Notes: generated by a model not told the origin, from the sequence alone. Positions 37,489 to 49,863 are shown, counted from the first letter of the stretch. The stretch: DNA of 64,000 bases from an uncultured Granulosicoccaceae bacterium (GCA_938006335.1 CALLMF010000044.1:1-64000); one strand, 5' to 3'. Numbers and translations are program-made.

Positions 37489-38718
37489 TCATTTCGTAAA
37501 GAGATCCATGTCTTCGCGATCAGAGTAGTTGCGCTCCGCCATGATCATCATGGCAGTCCAGATAACCACAACGGCGACCATCGAGTACTGCGCTGCGAAA
37601 AAGCGGATCCAGATTACCGGAAACAACAGAAAGTGCAGAGCAACATACCCTGCACTGGATACCAGAAGAAAGAGTAGATCGGCATGCCTCTGCGTAATAC
37701 TGGTCTGCACCTTCCCGAACACGAACCGCGAGGAGTAGAAGGAAATTCCCATCACGCACATCATGCAGAACACGAAAAACATGGGGTTGTAGGAAAGACT
37801 GAGCAGTCCTTCATTCAGATAAGAGAGGTAACTGCCAAAACTGATATCAAAGACGTATGTGTCCGGGTGTGTCGGTTTATCCCCAAAGTTGTAACCGATC
37901 AAGGATGACCACGCATCCGCCTCGAATATGACTTTGGTAAGGATGAGATAACAAGCCACAGTGGTAATACCGCTGATGACCACGTAGCTTCGACTGGCTC
38001 GCTGAGTGACGAGAAAATAGAGATGAAAAAATCCCGCTAGTACCAACAGATCCGATCTCACCAGCACGCTGAGCGGCAACAGAACCAGCAGGGCCGAAAC
38101 CTGCCCGCGAAGCAGCAGCGCATACAAGGCGATCGTCGTGAGCGTTGCCAGTGAATCAGGGGTCGCAAGACGCGCTACGTTCATCAGTCCACACGCGAAA
38201 CAGATGAACGGCAGCGCGACCAGCAAAGACCACGGCGGAGTAACGTCGGGAATCAAACGGAACAATAGAAATATTGACGCAACCGCGCAAAGGGCCGGGA
38301 TCAAGTAACTGGCAAAGACCGGGTCTATTCCGAGCTTTAGTGCAGCCGCTAGAATTGCCGTGTAGATGACGCGGGTGTCGTAGAAGAATGCGACCGTCTG
38401 CCGGAACGCTTCCGGGTCTTGCAAAAGTACGTCTCTCTTGTCGGGACCAACGAGCCACTCGTAGACCGACACTGGCACTGACTCCCGAACAACTTCGTAC
38501 ACATGCGCGTGGAGGCCGTCGGGAGGCGTCAATCCAGCCATGTGTGTCGCGTTGGCCAGGTATGCAAACAGATCCCACTCGTAATGCGGGAAAGCAAGTG
38601 CAAGGGCTCCAAAAACCAGGCTGAAGCAGCCAAGAATCACAAACGCAAGCAGGGTTCGCCGTGAAGTCACATAGGTGGCGATATCAGTAGCCAAGGTGCG
38701 AGCCTCGATTGGAATCAC
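37489..38718 (-). CDS. polytopic GT-C-like membrane glycosyltransferase candidate
   Basis: Multi-TM protein with an acidic residue pair in the first loop (FPHYEWDLFAYLANATHM); located in the arabinose-like cluster. Confidence 0.55.
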   Translation of the reverse strand: MIPIEARTLATDIATYVTSRRTLLAFVILGCFSLVFGALALAFPHYEWDLFAYLANATHMAGLTPPDGLHAHVYEVVRESVPVSVYEWLVGPDKRDVLLQDPEAFRQTVAFFYDTRVIYTAILAAALKLGIDPVFASYLIPALCAVASIFLLFRLIPDVTPPWSLLVALPFICFACGLMNVARLATPDSLATLTTIALYALLLRGQVSALLVLLPLSVLVRSDLLVLAGFFHLYFLVTQRASRSYVVISGITTVACYLILTKVIFEADAWSSLIGYNFGDKPTHPDTYVFDISFGSYLSYLNEGLLSLSYNPMFFVFCMMCVMGISFYSSRFVFGKVQTSITQRHADLLFLLVSSAGYVALHFLLFPVIWIRFFAAQYSMVAVVVIWTAMMIMAERNYSDREDMDLFTK

Positions 38719-38954
38719 TGTTCACGGTTTCTACGATCGAGTGGCCGGTCCCGATAAGCCGGTGCGGGAGCACCTCGTCTTGGTGATGTGTTGATAGTCA
38801 CACGTTTTGTGCCAACTGGCCGAAAGGCGTCGAGGCCAATGTTTTGGCGCTCACTCGACGCCCGAGCAAGCACGCGATGTCGACAAAAGACCGGTAGAGG
38901 GTCGCGATGGCTGATCGAGGGTCAGCCCGATATCCGGCAAGCCCGGTCAGGGAA

Positions 38955-39953
38955 TCAGGTTCGGTACCGGGGCTCGGGAGCGAATCGGTCGTTGATAAAG
39001 CGACGACACGGGCTTTCGATCACATAGTACGATCCGGCACCAATGACGATCGACAGCAGAAATCCGGTCAACTGGCCTGCTGGCAGCGCGTAATAAAGCT
39101 TGTAGAAGATCTGCTGCCAAAGATAGATGGAGAAGGACAAGACGCCCAACAGTCGTAGCGGCGCAAAGGACAGCACGCTACAAACGAGGCCCCGTGAGTC
39201 CGCAATATGGTTGACGGCTACACCCAAAAAAAGCGGCGCGACCGAATAGGTCAGCCAGATCGGTGCGACCTCGAGGTAGCAGAGGAACGACAGGGCCAGT
39301 AGTAGTGGCGGCAGCCCGTTCGGCAAGCGAATATCGAACGACTGGCGCCATAAATGGTATGCCGCCGAGAACGCAATGAATCCAATGGCGGATTCGGTGC
39401 GAATCAGCGAAATCTGAAAATCGTCGGCGCGCATCGCCATCTGGTTGTTGATGTTGACGAGTACCGACGCAACGAACAGAACGGTCAGCGCAGTGGCCGC
39501 GCGGTTGCGTGAAACGAACACAATCGACATCACGCTCATGGCCACGTAGGCATGCTCTTCTACCGAGAGTGACCACAAATGCCCGATGGGCAAAATCGAG
39601 GTGAAATACTCGGGCTCTGTCGGGAAGTACGTGCGGATGAAAAACAGGGCAGCGACAAATTCGACCAGCTTGAATTCGTACTTCAACGCAACCGATATGG
39701 CCAGGGCTGCAAGCAGAAACACCACCAGCGCAGGGATGATTCGGCTGATTCGCCGAATATAGAAGTCCGGGAGCGCCATACGCCGGACGAACAGGATGTT
39801 GCTCATCAGCATGCCGGAGAGGACGAAAAACACATCCACCCCCATGCGTTCTTCCCAGACCCACTTGCTGAACGTGAAGTGCCCGACCAGTACCAGCAAG
39901 ATTGCCAGCCCACGCCACCCGTCCCAGACCGGAACACGGGCCACGGTACTCAT
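38955..39953 (-). CDS. acyltransferase 3 (OafA-like) family
   Basis: VPVWDGWRGLAILLVLVGHFTFSKWVWEERMGVDVFFVLSGMLMSNILF. Confidence 0.92.
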   Translation of the reverse strand: MSTVARVPVWDGWRGLAILLVLVGHFTFSKWVWEERMGVDVFFVLSGMLMSNILFVRRMALPDFYIRRISRIIPALVVFLLAALAISVALKYEFKLVEFVAALFFIRTYFPTEPEYFTSILPIGHLWSLSVEEHAYVAMSVMSIVFVSRNRAATALTVLFVASVLVNINNQMAMRADDFQISLIRTESAIGFIAFSAAYHLWRQSFDIRLPNGLPPLLLALSFLCYLEVAPIWLTYSVAPLFLGVAVNHIADSRGLVCSVLSFAPLRLLGVLSFSIYLWQQIFYKLYYALPAGQLTGFLLSIVIGAGSYYVIESPCRRFINDRFAPEPRYRT

Positions 39954-40023
39954 CGCCGGCGGATCACTTCAGGGAATGCCATAGCCCAATCGCTCGCAGT
40001 TCCATTGCAAGCATCCTGAAAAC

Positions 40024-41466
40024 TCAGGCAAAAGCCGCCAAACAAGCGGCCATGATGAATGACGGGAAAATGCCGAGCACCACAACCGCAAGCCCGTTGA
40101 TCGCCAGCCCTGCACTCACATCCCCTGCAGTATCGATCTCGGTAGTGACGACCGGCTCGTCAAAGTACATGAGCTTGATCACGCGCAAATAGTAGAACGC
40201 CCCTGCAACAGACATCGCCACAGCGATCAGCGCCAGCCAGGTATAGCCGGCATCCACTACTGCACGCAACACCGCAAGCTTGGCGTAGAAGCCAACCATC
40301 GGGGGAACGCCCGCCAGAGAGATCATTGCGAGCATCATTACAGCAGCCAACAGACCGTTGCGCCGGGCAAGGCCTGCCAGATCATCCAGCATGACTGCGT
40401 CAAACGGACTGCCGTCTTCTCGCGTGCCTCGTGAGAGTGCAAGCAGAACACCGAAGGCCGCGAGCGTGGTGAACGCATAAGTGATTGCGTAGAACATCGC
40501 GGCGCTGTAGCCCTCTGGTGTGGCTCCAACGATGCCGAGCAAGAGGAAACCCACGTTGCTGATGGTCGAGTACGCCAGCATGCGCTTGATGTTGGTCTGG
40601 GCGATGGCCACGAGGTTGCCAACAACCACCGAGAGAGCGGCGAGTATCGCAAGCATGGCTTGCCAGTCGGAGTTGAGCGCCGGCAAGGCATCGACGAGCA
40701 AGCGGATCAGCATCGCAAAAGCCGCGATCTTGGGGGCAGTGGCGATGAACATGGCAACCGGCGTGGGTGCCCCCTCGTACACGTCGGGCACCCACATGTG
40801 AAACGGCACCGCGCCGAGCTTGAAGGCGATACCGACGATCAGGAAGGTCAGACCGAAGCGTGCGGGCACCGAGCCCTCTGCGCCACCGACCACGACCGCG
40901 TCGCGGATGCCAGAGAGCTCCAGCGAACCCGTGGCGCCGTACACCATCGACATCCCGTAGAGGAGCATGCCGGACGCAAGAGCCCCGAGCACGAAGTACT
41001 TCATCGCGGCCTCCGAGGCATCCGCGTCATCACGAGCCAGGGCCACCATCGCGTACTGGCTGAGCGCAAGCAACTCGAGACCGAGATACACGCTCAGCAG
41101 GTGCTTGGACGACACCATGATCATCATCCCGCTTATCGCGAAGAGCGCAAGCACGAAGTACTCGCCGCGTGCGATCCGTCGACCTGTCAGGTAGTCACGC
41201 GAATACAGCAACACGCCGATGGCCACGACGATAAGCCAGACCTTCAGGGTGGACGACATGTTGTCGATGCCATATGCACCCACATAGGCAACGACGGGTT
41301 CGGCCCGCGTTTGCCCGAACGCGAACAGCAGAGTCACGACCAGTGAGGCCTGTGACAGCCAATACACCGTATGCGAATTCGCCTTGGTGAAAAGGCTTGC
41401 CACCAGCACAATGCAGGTAGCCGTCAGCAGGAAGACTTCCGGCGCGGCGATACTCAAACTATCCAC
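40024..41466 (-). CDS. nuoN: NADH-quinone oxidoreductase subunit N
   Basis: Complex I antiporter-like subunit; operon position. Confidence 0.95.
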   Translation of the reverse strand: MDSLSIAAPEVFLLTATCIVLVASLFTKANSHTVYWLSQASLVVTLLFAFGQTRAEPVVAYVGAYGIDNMSSTLKVWLIVVAIGVLLYSRDYLTGRRIARGEYFVLALFAISGMMIMVSSKHLLSVYLGLELLALSQYAMVALARDDADASEAAMKYFVLGALASGMLLYGMSMVYGATGSLELSGIRDAVVVGGAEGSVPARFGLTFLIVGIAFKLGAVPFHMWVPDVYEGAPTPVAMFIATAPKIAAFAMLIRLLVDALPALNSDWQAMLAILAALSVVVGNLVAIAQTNIKRMLAYSTISNVGFLLLGIVGATPEGYSAAMFYAITYAFTTLAAFGVLLALSRGTREDGSPFDAVMLDDLAGLARRNGLLAAVMMLAMISLAGVPPMVGFYAKLAVLRAVVDAGYTWLALIAVAMSVAGAFYYLRVIKLMYFDEPVVTTEIDTAGDVSAGLAINGLAVVVLGIFPSFIMAACLAAFA

Positions 41467-41476
41467 AGTCAGCGCC

Positions 41477-43006
41477 TCAGTACTTGGAGATGGAAATGTG
41501 TGAGACCAGGTTCTCGACTGAGGCGTGCATCACACGCCCCACGAGATCCGGCCACAGGCCGAGCAACAGCACAAAGGCTGCGAGTGAGCCGAGCATCCAG
41601 AATTCCCGGCGATTGACATCCTGCAGCGCTGCGACGTTGTCGTTACCGATTTCGCCAAAGATCACTCGCTTGACCATCCACAAGGTGTAGGCCGCACCCA
41701 GCACCAGTGTCATGGCAGCGAGGAAGGCAATCCAGAAGTTCGCGCGGAAGCCCGCAAGGATGATCATGAATTCGCCGACAAATCCCGACGTGCCTGGAAG
41801 GCCGGCATTGGCCATGGCAAAGAACACCATGAAGGCACCGAACAGCGGCATGGTGTTGATCACCCCGCCATACGCCGAAATCTCACGGCTGTGGACACGG
41901 TCGTACATCACCCCTACGCACAGGAACATGGCCGCCGAGATGAAGCCGTGGCTGATCATCTGCACGATCGCGCCTTCGAGGCCAAGTGCTACGCCCGAGA
42001 TATCGCCTTTTTGCAACAAGCCGAACGCGATGAAGATACCGAGAGTCACGAAACCCATGTGGCTGATCGAAGAGTAGGCAATCAGCTTCTTCATGTCGCG
42101 CTGCACCAGCGCGACAAAGCCGATATACACCACCGCGATCAACGAAATCACGATCATGAAGGTGTCCATCTGGCTGGAAGCATCCGGCACGATCGGAAGA
42201 CTGAAACGCAGAAAACCGTATCCGCCCATCTTCAGCATGATGGCCGCCAGTACCGCAGAGCCTGCGGTGGGCGCCTCCACGTGGGCATCGGGCAACCAGG
42301 TGTGAACGGGCCACATCGGAATCTTTACCGCAAAGGCTGCAAAGAACGCCAGGAAAATCCAGAATTGCGGCTTCTCGGCAATGGCCAGTTGGTGCATGTC
42401 TTCAATGGCAAAGCTGCCGCCCAGGCGGTACAGGTATATCAGGGCGATCAACATGAACACCGATCCGAGGAAGGTGTACAGAAAGAACTTGATCGTCGCG
42501 TAGACACGTCGCGGCCCTCCCCAGATACCGATGATGAGAAACATCGGGATCAGCGTGGCTTCAAAGAAGATGTAGAACAGGATGGCGTCGAGCGCGCTGA
42601 AAACCCCGACCATGAGACCAGTCATGATCTGAAAGGCACCGAGATACAAAGCGGGTCGATCCTTGATGACTTCCCACATGGAGATCACGACGACCACATT
42701 GATCAAGGTGGTCAGGATGACCAGTGGCATGGCAATCCCATCGACACCGAGCGCATACTCGATGTCAAAGCCGGGAAGCCAGTTGGCCCGCTCCACAAAC
42801 TGCATCGCCGGCGTCGATAGATCAAAACCGAAATACAGCGGCAGGCTGACAAGCAAGGTCAGCACGCTGATGCCAAGAGCGAGTGGCCTCGAACGGCGAT
42901 CCCCCAATGCGATGACGATGAGACCACCGATGATCGGCAACCAGACCGTAAGGCTCAACCAGGGCATGCCGCCTCCTGACACTGCAACAAGTTCGTCGCC
43001 ATTCAT
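41477..43006 (-). CDS. nuoM: NADH-quinone oxidoreductase subunit M
   Basis: Complex I antiporter-like subunit (WPVHTWLPDAHVEAPTAGSAVLAAIMLKMGGYGFLR). Confidence 0.97.
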   Translation of the reverse strand: MNGDELVAVSGGGMPWLSLTVWLPIIGGLIVIALGDRRSRPLALGISVLTLLVSLPLYFGFDLSTPAMQFVERANWLPGFDIEYALGVDGIAMPLVILTTLINVVVVISMWEVIKDRPALYLGAFQIMTGLMVGVFSALDAILFYIFFEATLIPMFLIIGIWGGPRRVYATIKFFLYTFLGSVFMLIALIYLYRLGGSFAIEDMHQLAIAEKPQFWIFLAFFAAFAVKIPMWPVHTWLPDAHVEAPTAGSAVLAAIMLKMGGYGFLRFSLPIVPDASSQMDTFMIVISLIAVVYIGFVALVQRDMKKLIAYSSISHMGFVTLGIFIAFGLLQKGDISGVALGLEGAIVQMISHGFISAAMFLCVGVMYDRVHSREISAYGGVINTMPLFGAFMVFFAMANAGLPGTSGFVGEFMIILAGFRANFWIAFLAAMTLVLGAAYTLWMVKRVIFGEIGNDNVAALQDVNRREFWMLGSLAAFVLLLGLWPDLVGRVMHASVENLVSHISISKY

Positions 43007-44952
43007 ACGAAGAAAAACCAGCTGAGCATGACAAGGAGCCCGATGATCATCGCGAAGGCGTAGTGGAACAACATGCCGGACTGTAGATGACGCGCCACGC
43101 CAGCGAGTGCCCCTACGCCTTTGGCAGAACCGTTGACGAGCGCACCGTCGATAACAGCGACGTCACCTTTTTGCCAGAGCTGTTTGCCAAGCCCGATACT
43201 GCCGCGGGCAAACACTGCCTGGTTGAAGTCGTCAAAGCCGTACTTGTTCTCGAGAATGCGGCGGAAGAAGCCGAGCTTGGAATCGAGAAAGGCTGGGATG
43301 CCCGGAGCCAGCAGATAGAACACGACCGTGGTGAGTACGCCTGCCATCGCGGTGAAAAACACCGGCGTGACAAATCCATGCAAGGCAAACGGAATCGCAC
43401 CGTGGAAATGTGAAGCCACTTCCTTTACCGAGTCATGCGCCTCGTCCACGAAGATGATGCCGTCAAAGTAGTTACCGAACACGACCGTCGACACCGTGAG
43501 GCCGCCGATGACCAGCGACGGGATGGCAAGCAGGATCAATGGCAAGGTCACCACCTTTGGCGACTCCTGTGCATGGTCGTAGGCATGCTGGTCGCGCGGC
43601 TTGCCATGGAACACCAGGAAGAACATGCGGAAGCTGTAGAAGGCGGTGACAAACACGCCACCGAACACGGCCCAGTAGGCGATGTTGGCACCCGGGATGT
43701 TTGACGCGTGCACCGCCTCGATGATCACGTCCTTCGAAAAGAAGCCCGAGAAGAACGGGAATCCGATCAATGCCAGCGAACCGATCAGCGACGTGAACCA
43801 AGTAATCGGCATCTTCCGCCACAGACCGCCCATCTTGCGGATGTCCTGCTCGTGATGCATGGCAATGATCACAGAGCCAGCCGCGAGGAACAACAGCGCC
43901 TTGAAGAAGGCGTGGGTCATCAGATGGAAGATCGCCGCCGAATAGGCAGACACGCCGAGCGCCACGGTCATGTAACCCAACTGAGATAGTGTGGAGTAGG
44001 CGACAACCCGCTTGATATCGTTCTGCACGATACCGATCAGCCCCATGAAGAAGGCGGTGAAGGCGCCAATGATCAGCACGAAGGAGAGCGCTGTCTCCGA
44101 CAATTCGAACAGCGGCGACATGCGCGCCACCATGAAGATACCTGCCGTCACCATTGTTGCGGCGTGAATCAGCGCAGAGATCGGCGTGGGGCCTTCCATG
44201 GAGTCCGGCAGCCACACGTGCAAAGGTGCCTGCGCACTCTTGCCCATCGCGCCGATGAACAACAGGATGCAAATCACCGTCAGCACCTGCCACTCGGCAT
44301 TGCCGAAGATGCTCATGGTCTCGCCCACCAGCGACGGCCCTGCAGCGAAGGCATCAGCGTAGTGCAGGCTGTTGGTGTACATGACAATTGCGGCAATACC
44401 CAGCACGAAGCCGAAGTCCCCTACCCGGTTGACGAGGAAGGCTTTCATGTTCGCGAAGATCGCGGTTTCCTTCTTGTACCAGAAGCCGATGAGCAGGTAA
44501 CTCACCGTGCCGACCGCTTCCCAACCGAAGAACAGCTGCAGGAAGTTGTTGCTCATGACGAGCATCAACATGGAGAACGTGAACAGACTGATGTAGGCGA
44601 AGAATCTCTGGTAGCCAGGGTCTTCCTCCATGTAGCCAATCGTGTAGATATGCACCATCAGCGACACGAAGGTCACCACCAGCATCATCAGAACGGTGAG
44701 CTTGTCGACAAGGAAGCCGACCTCGAAGCGGATGTCTCCGGAGATGAGCCAGGTGTACAGGGACTCGTCGAAGACCGGCGCATCACCGAGTACCACTTGC
44801 GTGAAGGCGTAGCAGGACAACAGGAAGGACAGCGCAACACCACCGATGGTGATGCGATGCGAATTGGTCCTGCCCAGGCGCTTGCCGAAGAAGCCCGCTG
44901 CGATCGCCGCGATGAGTGGCGCGAAGGCCGTGAGTGTGTAGATGAATTTCAC
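43003..44952 (-). CDS. nuoL: NADH-quinone oxidoreductase subunit L
   Basis: [35 protein letters not shown]. Confidence 0.97.
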   Translation of the reverse strand: MKFIYTLTAFAPLIAAIAAGFFGKRLGRTNSHRITIGGVALSFLLSCYAFTQVVLGDAPVFDESLYTWLISGDIRFEVGFLVDKLTVLMMLVVTFVSLMVHIYTIGYMEEDPGYQRFFAYISLFTFSMLMLVMSNNFLQLFFGWEAVGTVSYLLIGFWYKKETAIFANMKAFLVNRVGDFGFVLGIAAIVMYTNSLHYADAFAAGPSLVGETMSIFGNAEWQVLTVICILLFIGAMGKSAQAPLHVWLPDSMEGPTPISALIHAATMVTAGIFMVARMSPLFELSETALSFVLIIGAFTAFFMGLIGIVQNDIKRVVAYSTLSQLGYMTVALGVSAYSAAIFHLMTHAFFKALLFLAAGSVIIAMHHEQDIRKMGGLWRKMPITWFTSLIGSLALIGFPFFSGFFSKDVIIEAVHASNIPGANIAYWAVFGGVFVTAFYSFRMFFLVFHGKPRDQHAYDHAQESPKVVTLPLILLAIPSLVIGGLTVSTVVFGNYFDGIIFVDEAHDSVKEVASHFHGAIPFALHGFVTPVFFTAMAGVLTTVVFYLLAPGIPAFLDSKLGFFRRILENKYGFDDFNQAVFARGSIGLGKQLWQKGDVAVIDGALVNGSAKGVGALAGVARHLQSGMLFHYAFAMIIGLLVMLSWFFFV

Positions 44953-44956
44953 TCGG

Positions 44957-45262
44957 TCAGCCCTTCAATGTATCGAGATCGGCGACGTTGATGGTCGATC
45001 GGTTACGGAACAGCACCACCAGAATCGCAAGGCCGATGGCCGCCTCGGCGGCGGCCACGGTCAGGATGAAGAACACGAAGATCTGCCCCGCCGCATCATC
45101 CAGAAAATAGCTGAAGGCAACGAAGTTGATGTTGACCGAGAGCAGCATGAGTTCGATCGACATAAGCAGGATGATCACGTTCTTCCGGTTGAGGAAGATA
45201 CCGACCACGCTCATGCAGAACAGGATCGCTGCCAGCGTCAGGTAGTGCGACAAGCCAATCAC
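44957..45262 (-). CDS. nuoK: NADH-quinone oxidoreductase subunit K
   Basis: 101 aa; [28 protein letters not shown]. Confidence 0.97.
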   Translation of the reverse strand: MIGLSHYLTLAAILFCMSVVGIFLNRKNVIILLMSIELMLLSVNINFVAFSYFLDDAAGQIFVFFILTVAAAEAAIGLAILVVLFRNRSTINVADLDTLKG

Positions 45263-45894
45263 GACTGACCTCCTTCAGGACGTGCAGTGTCGGCGCTGGC
45301 GTTGGGCGTGGTCACCATGCGGATGCGGTCAGCACGTTGAATGTCGATCTGTTGTGCGGGTCGCTGGTACTTGGTGTCCGGCCGACGGCGCATGGTGAGT
45401 GCAATGGCAGCCACGATGGCCACCAGCAGGATAATGGCCGCGATCTCGAACTGGAAAAGATAGTCGCGATACAACACGCGCCCCAGCATCTCGGTATTGC
45501 TGAAGTCGGCGTCCGTCATGCGCGGCGGCGGCGGAAAATCCGCGTCACGAAAGTAGCGCTGCGTGATCAGGAACACCATCTCGATCAGCATCACCACACC
45601 GACAAAGAGACCGACCGGCAGGTACTTCACGAATCCTTCCTTCAGAGGCACGACGTTCACGTCGAGCATCATCACCACGAACAGGAACAGCACCATGACC
45701 GCCCCCACGTACACCAGCACTAGGGTAATGGCGAGAAATTCCGCTTCCAGCAACATCCAGATGGCCGAACACGTGAAGAAGGTCAGGACCAGGAACAGGG
45801 CGGCAAACACCGGATTGTTCACGGTGATGACACGGAACGCACTGAACACGACAATCGCCGCGAACAGATAGAAAACAATGATCTCTAGGCTCAC
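45259..45894 (-). CDS. nuoJ: NADH-quinone oxidoreductase subunit J
   Basis: Hydrophobic; [32 protein letters not shown] start. Confidence 0.95.
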   Translation of the reverse strand: MSLEIIVFYLFAAIVVFSAFRVITVNNPVFAALFLVLTFFTCSAIWMLLEAEFLAITLVLVYVGAVMVLFLFVVMMLDVNVVPLKEGFVKYLPVGLFVGVVMLIEMVFLITQRYFRDADFPPPPRMTDADFSNTEMLGRVLYRDYLFQFEIAAIILLVAIVAAIALTMRRRPDTKYQRPAQQIDIQRADRIRMVTTPNASADTARPEGGQS

Positions 45895-45904
45895 GCGGCA
45901 ACCC

Positions 45905-46396
45905 TCAACGGAAGTCGGCGTCTGCAGCACGGTCAGCCGCAATCTGCTGCTCGTACTTATCGCCAATGGCAAGGAGCTTGTCCTTGGTCATGATCTGCTC
46001 ACCACGATTCTCGAAGTGGTACTCGAGAACGCGTGTTTCCACGATGGAGTCGACGGGACAGGCCTCCTCACAGAACCCGCAGTAGATGCACTTGAACAGA
46101 TCGATGTCGTAGCGCGTGGTGCGTCGCGTGCCATCAGCACGCTCCTCTGAATCAATGGTGATGGCAAGTGCCGGGCAAACCGCCTCACACAGCTTGCAGG
46201 CGATGCAACGCTCTTCCCCGTTGGGGTAGCGGCGCAAGGCGTGGAGACCTCGAAATCGGTGCGACTGCGGGGTCTTCTCCTCAGGGTAGTGGATCGTGCC
46301 ACCACGCTTGACGAAGTAACGCCCGGTCAGGGAAAGGCCTTTCAACAGCTCCCACAGCGTGAAGCTCTTGACGTATTTCGAGAGTTGTCCGGTCAT
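45905..46396 (-). CDS. nuoI: NADH-quinone oxidoreductase subunit I
   Basis: Two 4Fe4S motifs [12 protein letters not shown] and [12 protein letters not shown]. Confidence 0.97.
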   Translation of the reverse strand: MTGQLSKYVKSFTLWELLKGLSLTGRYFVKRGGTIHYPEEKTPQSHRFRGLHALRRYPNGEERCIACKLCEAVCPALAITIDSEERADGTRRTTRYDIDLFKCIYCGFCEEACPVDSIVETRVLEYHFENRGEQIMTKDKLLAIGDKYEQQIAADRAADADFR

Positions 46397-46429
46397 CGGA
46401 ATCTATGTCAAAGATGCAGGAGAGACGCG

Positions 46430-47443
46430 TCAGGCGCGCTGCTGGAACCAGGGTCCGATCTCGAACCAGATTGCGAATCCCACCACAGCGATCCATACAA
46501 TCGTTACCGGAATGAACACCTTCCAACCCAATCGCATGATCTGGTCATAGCGATATCGCGGGAAGGTGGCACGTAACCACAGAAACACGAACAACACGGC
46601 CGCGGTCTTGGCGAGGAACCACCAGATGCCATCACCGACGCCATCGATGGGACTCATCCAGCCGCCCAGAAACAGAATCGCCGTGAGCGCCGCGATCATG
46701 ATCATGTTGGCGTATTCGGCGAGGAAGAACAGCGCGAATGCCATGCCGGAGTAATCGACGTGGAAGCCCGCAACGATCTCGGACTCGCCCTCGGCGACAT
46801 CGAACGGGGCGCGGTTGGTTTCTGCAACACCGGAGATGAAGTACACCACCGCAAGCGGGAACAACGGCACAAAATACCAATGGAAGATGCCCCCGGACTG
46901 ACCACGTACGATGTCACCGAGATTCAGGGAGCCCGCGAGCATCAGCACGCCGATAAGGGCGAAGCCCATCGCGATTTCATAGGCCACGATTTGCGCCGCG
47001 GAGCGCATCGCACCGAGGAAGGCGTACTTCGAGTTTGATGCCCACCCGGCGATGATCACGCCGTATACACCCAGTGAGGTCATGGCGAGGACGTAGAGCA
47101 GCCCTGCATTGACATCAGCGATGGCACCGCCATCGAAGAAGGGAATCACAGCCCAGGCAGCCAGCGCTGGAGCCAGCGATAGCACCGGCGCTGTCAGGAA
47201 CAGGAAGCGCGAGGCATTGGTCGGTACGATGACTTCCTTGAGCAGCAGCTTGAATACATCGGCAAAAGGCTGCAGCAGTCCGAAGGGGCCCACTCGGTTG
47301 GGACCCACACGCGTTTGCATGGAGCCGATGACGCGACGTTCGGCGAGCGTCAGGTAGGCCACGGACAGGATCAGCGGCACGAGCACCACGACGATCTTCA
47401 AGAGCGTCGTGATCGTGTACATGAGGCTATCGAAAAAGCCCAT
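46430..47443 (-). CDS. nuoH: NADH-quinone oxidoreductase subunit H
   Basis: [34 protein letters not shown]. Confidence 0.97.
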   Translation of the reverse strand: MGFFDSLMYTITTLLKIVVVLVPLILSVAYLTLAERRVIGSMQTRVGPNRVGPFGLLQPFADVFKLLLKEVIVPTNASRFLFLTAPVLSLAPALAAWAVIPFFDGGAIADVNAGLLYVLAMTSLGVYGVIIAGWASNSKYAFLGAMRSAAQIVAYEIAMGFALIGVLMLAGSLNLGDIVRGQSGGIFHWYFVPLFPLAVVYFISGVAETNRAPFDVAEGESEIVAGFHVDYSGMAFALFFLAEYANMIMIAALTAILFLGGWMSPIDGVGDGIWWFLAKTAAVLFVFLWLRATFPRYRYDQIMRLGWKVFIPVTIVWIAVVGFAIWFEIGPWFQQRA

Positions 47444-49863
47444 CAGACCGCCTCCGTCGCCACATGGGGTACGGAGGTCGTTGCTGGCTCTCCAGGTAGC
47501 TCACCACCCGCCTTGGCAGATACTTCACCAAACACCTCTCCAAGGGTTGCCGTGGCGTGCAAACCCGCCGGCACCCAAAGACAACCGTCGGGCAGTGAAT
47601 CATCGAGTTTTGCCGGCAAGACGCAGGACCGACCGCCTTGCTCAATCGTCAATGCCTCGCCTTCAGCCACCCCGAGAGCCGCAAGGCCAGAAGTATTCAC
47701 TGATGCGAATGCCTGCTTGCCATCAGTGGCTTTCTGCAACGGCATGGAACGACGCACGACGGGGTCGGTCCTGTAAATCGGTGTTTCGCCGCTGCGCAGC
47801 CAATCGGAACCGCTGGCTCCGCCAAAATCGTGTCGAGCCGAGCTGTCGACGAGGTTGTTGAGCTCGATACTGGTGCACGCCTGTTGCAACTCGCGGGTTA
47901 CTGCCTCGGGGCTATCGAAGCCGAAGCCGTCCAGCCCGAGGGCTTCGGCGAGTACGCGGAATACTTTCCAGCCAGGCCGTGCTTCGCCCGGGGGAGCCAC
48001 CACACCCTTGGCAGACTGCCACTGCCCTGCCGCATTGACCCAGGTACCGAAAGACTCGGTGAAAGCGGCAAGCGGCAGCACCACGTGCGCGGACTCGGCG
48101 AGTGTCGGAGACAGATAGGCGGACAATACGACGACACCTTCCGCGCCACGCAAGCTGTCGGCGGCTGCGGCGGGGTTTGCAGCATCGAAGTCGGGCTCTA
48201 CGTTGAGCAAGAGCAGACGCTTGGCGTTGCCCGCAAAGGCGGCTGCCGCGTCCATACCCGACGTATCGACCGACGCGCCTCCCGGGCCGCGGTGCGGGAC
48301 GGCGCCAGCCAGCCAGGCGCCAGCGGTATTGGCGCGCTCAGGTAACAGACACAAGGTGGCGTCGGTCGCGCGCGAAAGCTGGCGCGCGAGGTACAGCAGC
48401 GTTGAACGCGCAGGGTGAGCCGCAGCCAGGTTGCCGACCATGACGGCCGCGCGCTCGCCGTTCTTCAGATTTTCCGCGATTCGACGGTGCTGCACGGAAA
48501 CCTCGGCATTCGGTGCGTTGTCGAGCGCCGAAAGGTCTGCGCCAGCGGCAACCGCTACCGCGTGCAGCTGCTCGACCATGCGGTCGTGACGCACGGTGAT
48601 TTCCTCTGCCGCCTCGAAGTGCAAGGGCACGCGCTTCGGGTTGATCAGGCTGATGGCCGCACCGGCGAGCGCGCTCTTGCGCAAGCGCAGCGCTGCGATC
48701 GGTTGATCCTTGCGGATATTGGACCCGACAAGCAAGGCCGCGTTCAAGGTTTCCAGATCGTTGAGCTGCATGCCGAGCCAGGGCATCACCGGGTCGGCGT
48801 CGGGATGGCTGAAATCGCTCTGGCCGAGCCGATGGTCAATGTTGGCCGAACCAAGCCCGCGGGTCAGCTTCTGTGCGAGGTACAGCTCTTCCAGACTGCT
48901 GCTGGGAGACGCAAGTGTCGCGAGCTCCTGCTCCTTGCCCGGCGCGGAGCTGAGCAATGCTGCAGCACGAGCCAGAGCGCTGGACCAATCGGTCGGCACC
49001 AGCTTGTCGCCCTCGCGCACCAGTGGAGCCGTAAGGCGTTCCGCGTGCTTGAGACCCTGGTAGGAAAAGCGATCACGATCGCTGATCCAGACCTCGTTCA
49101 CCGACTCGTTCTCGCGCGGCACAACCTGATTGACCGTGTCGCCGTCCACGAACACCGAGATGTTGCTACCGACAGAGTCGTGCGGTGCGACAGATGGCAA
49201 TTGACGCAGCTCCCAGGCACGCGCGCTGTAGCGCGACGGACGCGCGGTCAAGGCGCCCACCGGGCAGATGTCGATGACGTTGCCGGAGACCTCTGAAACC
49301 ACCGACTTCTCGATGTAGGTGCCAATGCGCACGTTCTCGCCACGACCAGTCGCACCGAGCTCGCGGATACCGGCGATCTCCTCACCAAAACGCACACAAC
49401 GCGTGCAGTGAATGCAGCGCGTCATTTCCGTGGCGATCAACGGACCAATGTACTTGTCGAAGACCACGCGCTTGCCTTCGGTGTACTGCGAGGCACTTTG
49501 TCCGTAGCCCATGGCAACGTCCTGCAGCTCGCAGATACCGCCCTGATCGCAGATCGGGCAATCGAGCGGGTGGTTGATGAGCAGGAACTCCATGGTGCCC
49601 TGCTGAGCCTCGCGCGCCAGCGTGCTCTGCGTGTGCACAACCATGTCGGGCATGATCGGCGTGGCGCAGGCCGGCAGGGGCTTTGGCGCCTTTTCCACTT
49701 CCACCAGGCACATGCGGCAATTCGCCGCGACCGAAAGCTTCTTGTGATAGCAGAACCGCGGCACGTTGATACCGGCTGCGTCTGTCACCTCGATCAGCAT
49801 CTGCCCTTTCTTCGCAGGCAATGTGCGTCCGTCAACGGTGATGGTGACTGTGTCGTCGCTCAT
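47443..49863 (-). CDS. nuoG: NADH-quinone oxidoreductase subunit G
   Basis: Ferredoxin and molybdopterin-like domains; [20 protein letters not shown]. Confidence 0.97.
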   Translation of the reverse strand: MSDDTVTITVDGRTLPAKKGQMLIEVTDAAGINVPRFCYHKKLSVAANCRMCLVEVEKAPKPLPACATPIMPDMVVHTQSTLAREAQQGTMEFLLINHPLDCPICDQGGICELQDVAMGYGQSASQYTEGKRVVFDKYIGPLIATEMTRCIHCTRCVRFGEEIAGIRELGATGRGENVRIGTYIEKSVVSEVSGNVIDICPVGALTARPSRYSARAWELRQLPSVAPHDSVGSNISVFVDGDTVNQVVPRENESVNEVWISDRDRFSYQGLKHAERLTAPLVREGDKLVPTDWSSALARAAALLSSAPGKEQELATLASPSSSLEELYLAQKLTRGLGSANIDHRLGQSDFSHPDADPVMPWLGMQLNDLETLNAALLVGSNIRKDQPIAALRLRKSALAGAAISLINPKRVPLHFEAAEEITVRHDRMVEQLHAVAVAAGADLSALDNAPNAEVSVQHRRIAENLKNGERAAVMVGNLAAAHPARSTLLYLARQLSRATDATLCLLPERANTAGAWLAGAVPHRGPGGASVDTSGMDAAAAFAGNAKRLLLLNVEPDFDAANPAAAADSLRGAEGVVVLSAYLSPTLAESAHVVLPLAAFTESFGTWVNAAGQWQSAKGVVAPPGEARPGWKVFRVLAEALGLDGFGFDSPEAVTRELQQACTSIELNNLVDSSARHDFGGASGSDWLRSGETPIYRTDPVVRRSMPLQKATDGKQAFASVNTSGLAALGVAEGEALTIEQGGRSCVLPAKLDDSLPDGCLWVPAGLHATATLGEVFGEVSAKAGGELPGEPATTSVPHVATEAV

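Noticed and set aside
41891-42820. 309-aa plus-strand ORF (and similar long plus-strand ORFs across nuo genes, e.g. 44164-44991)
   Set aside because: Antisense to nuoM/nuoL; His/Asp/Arg-rich composition typical of shadow frames.
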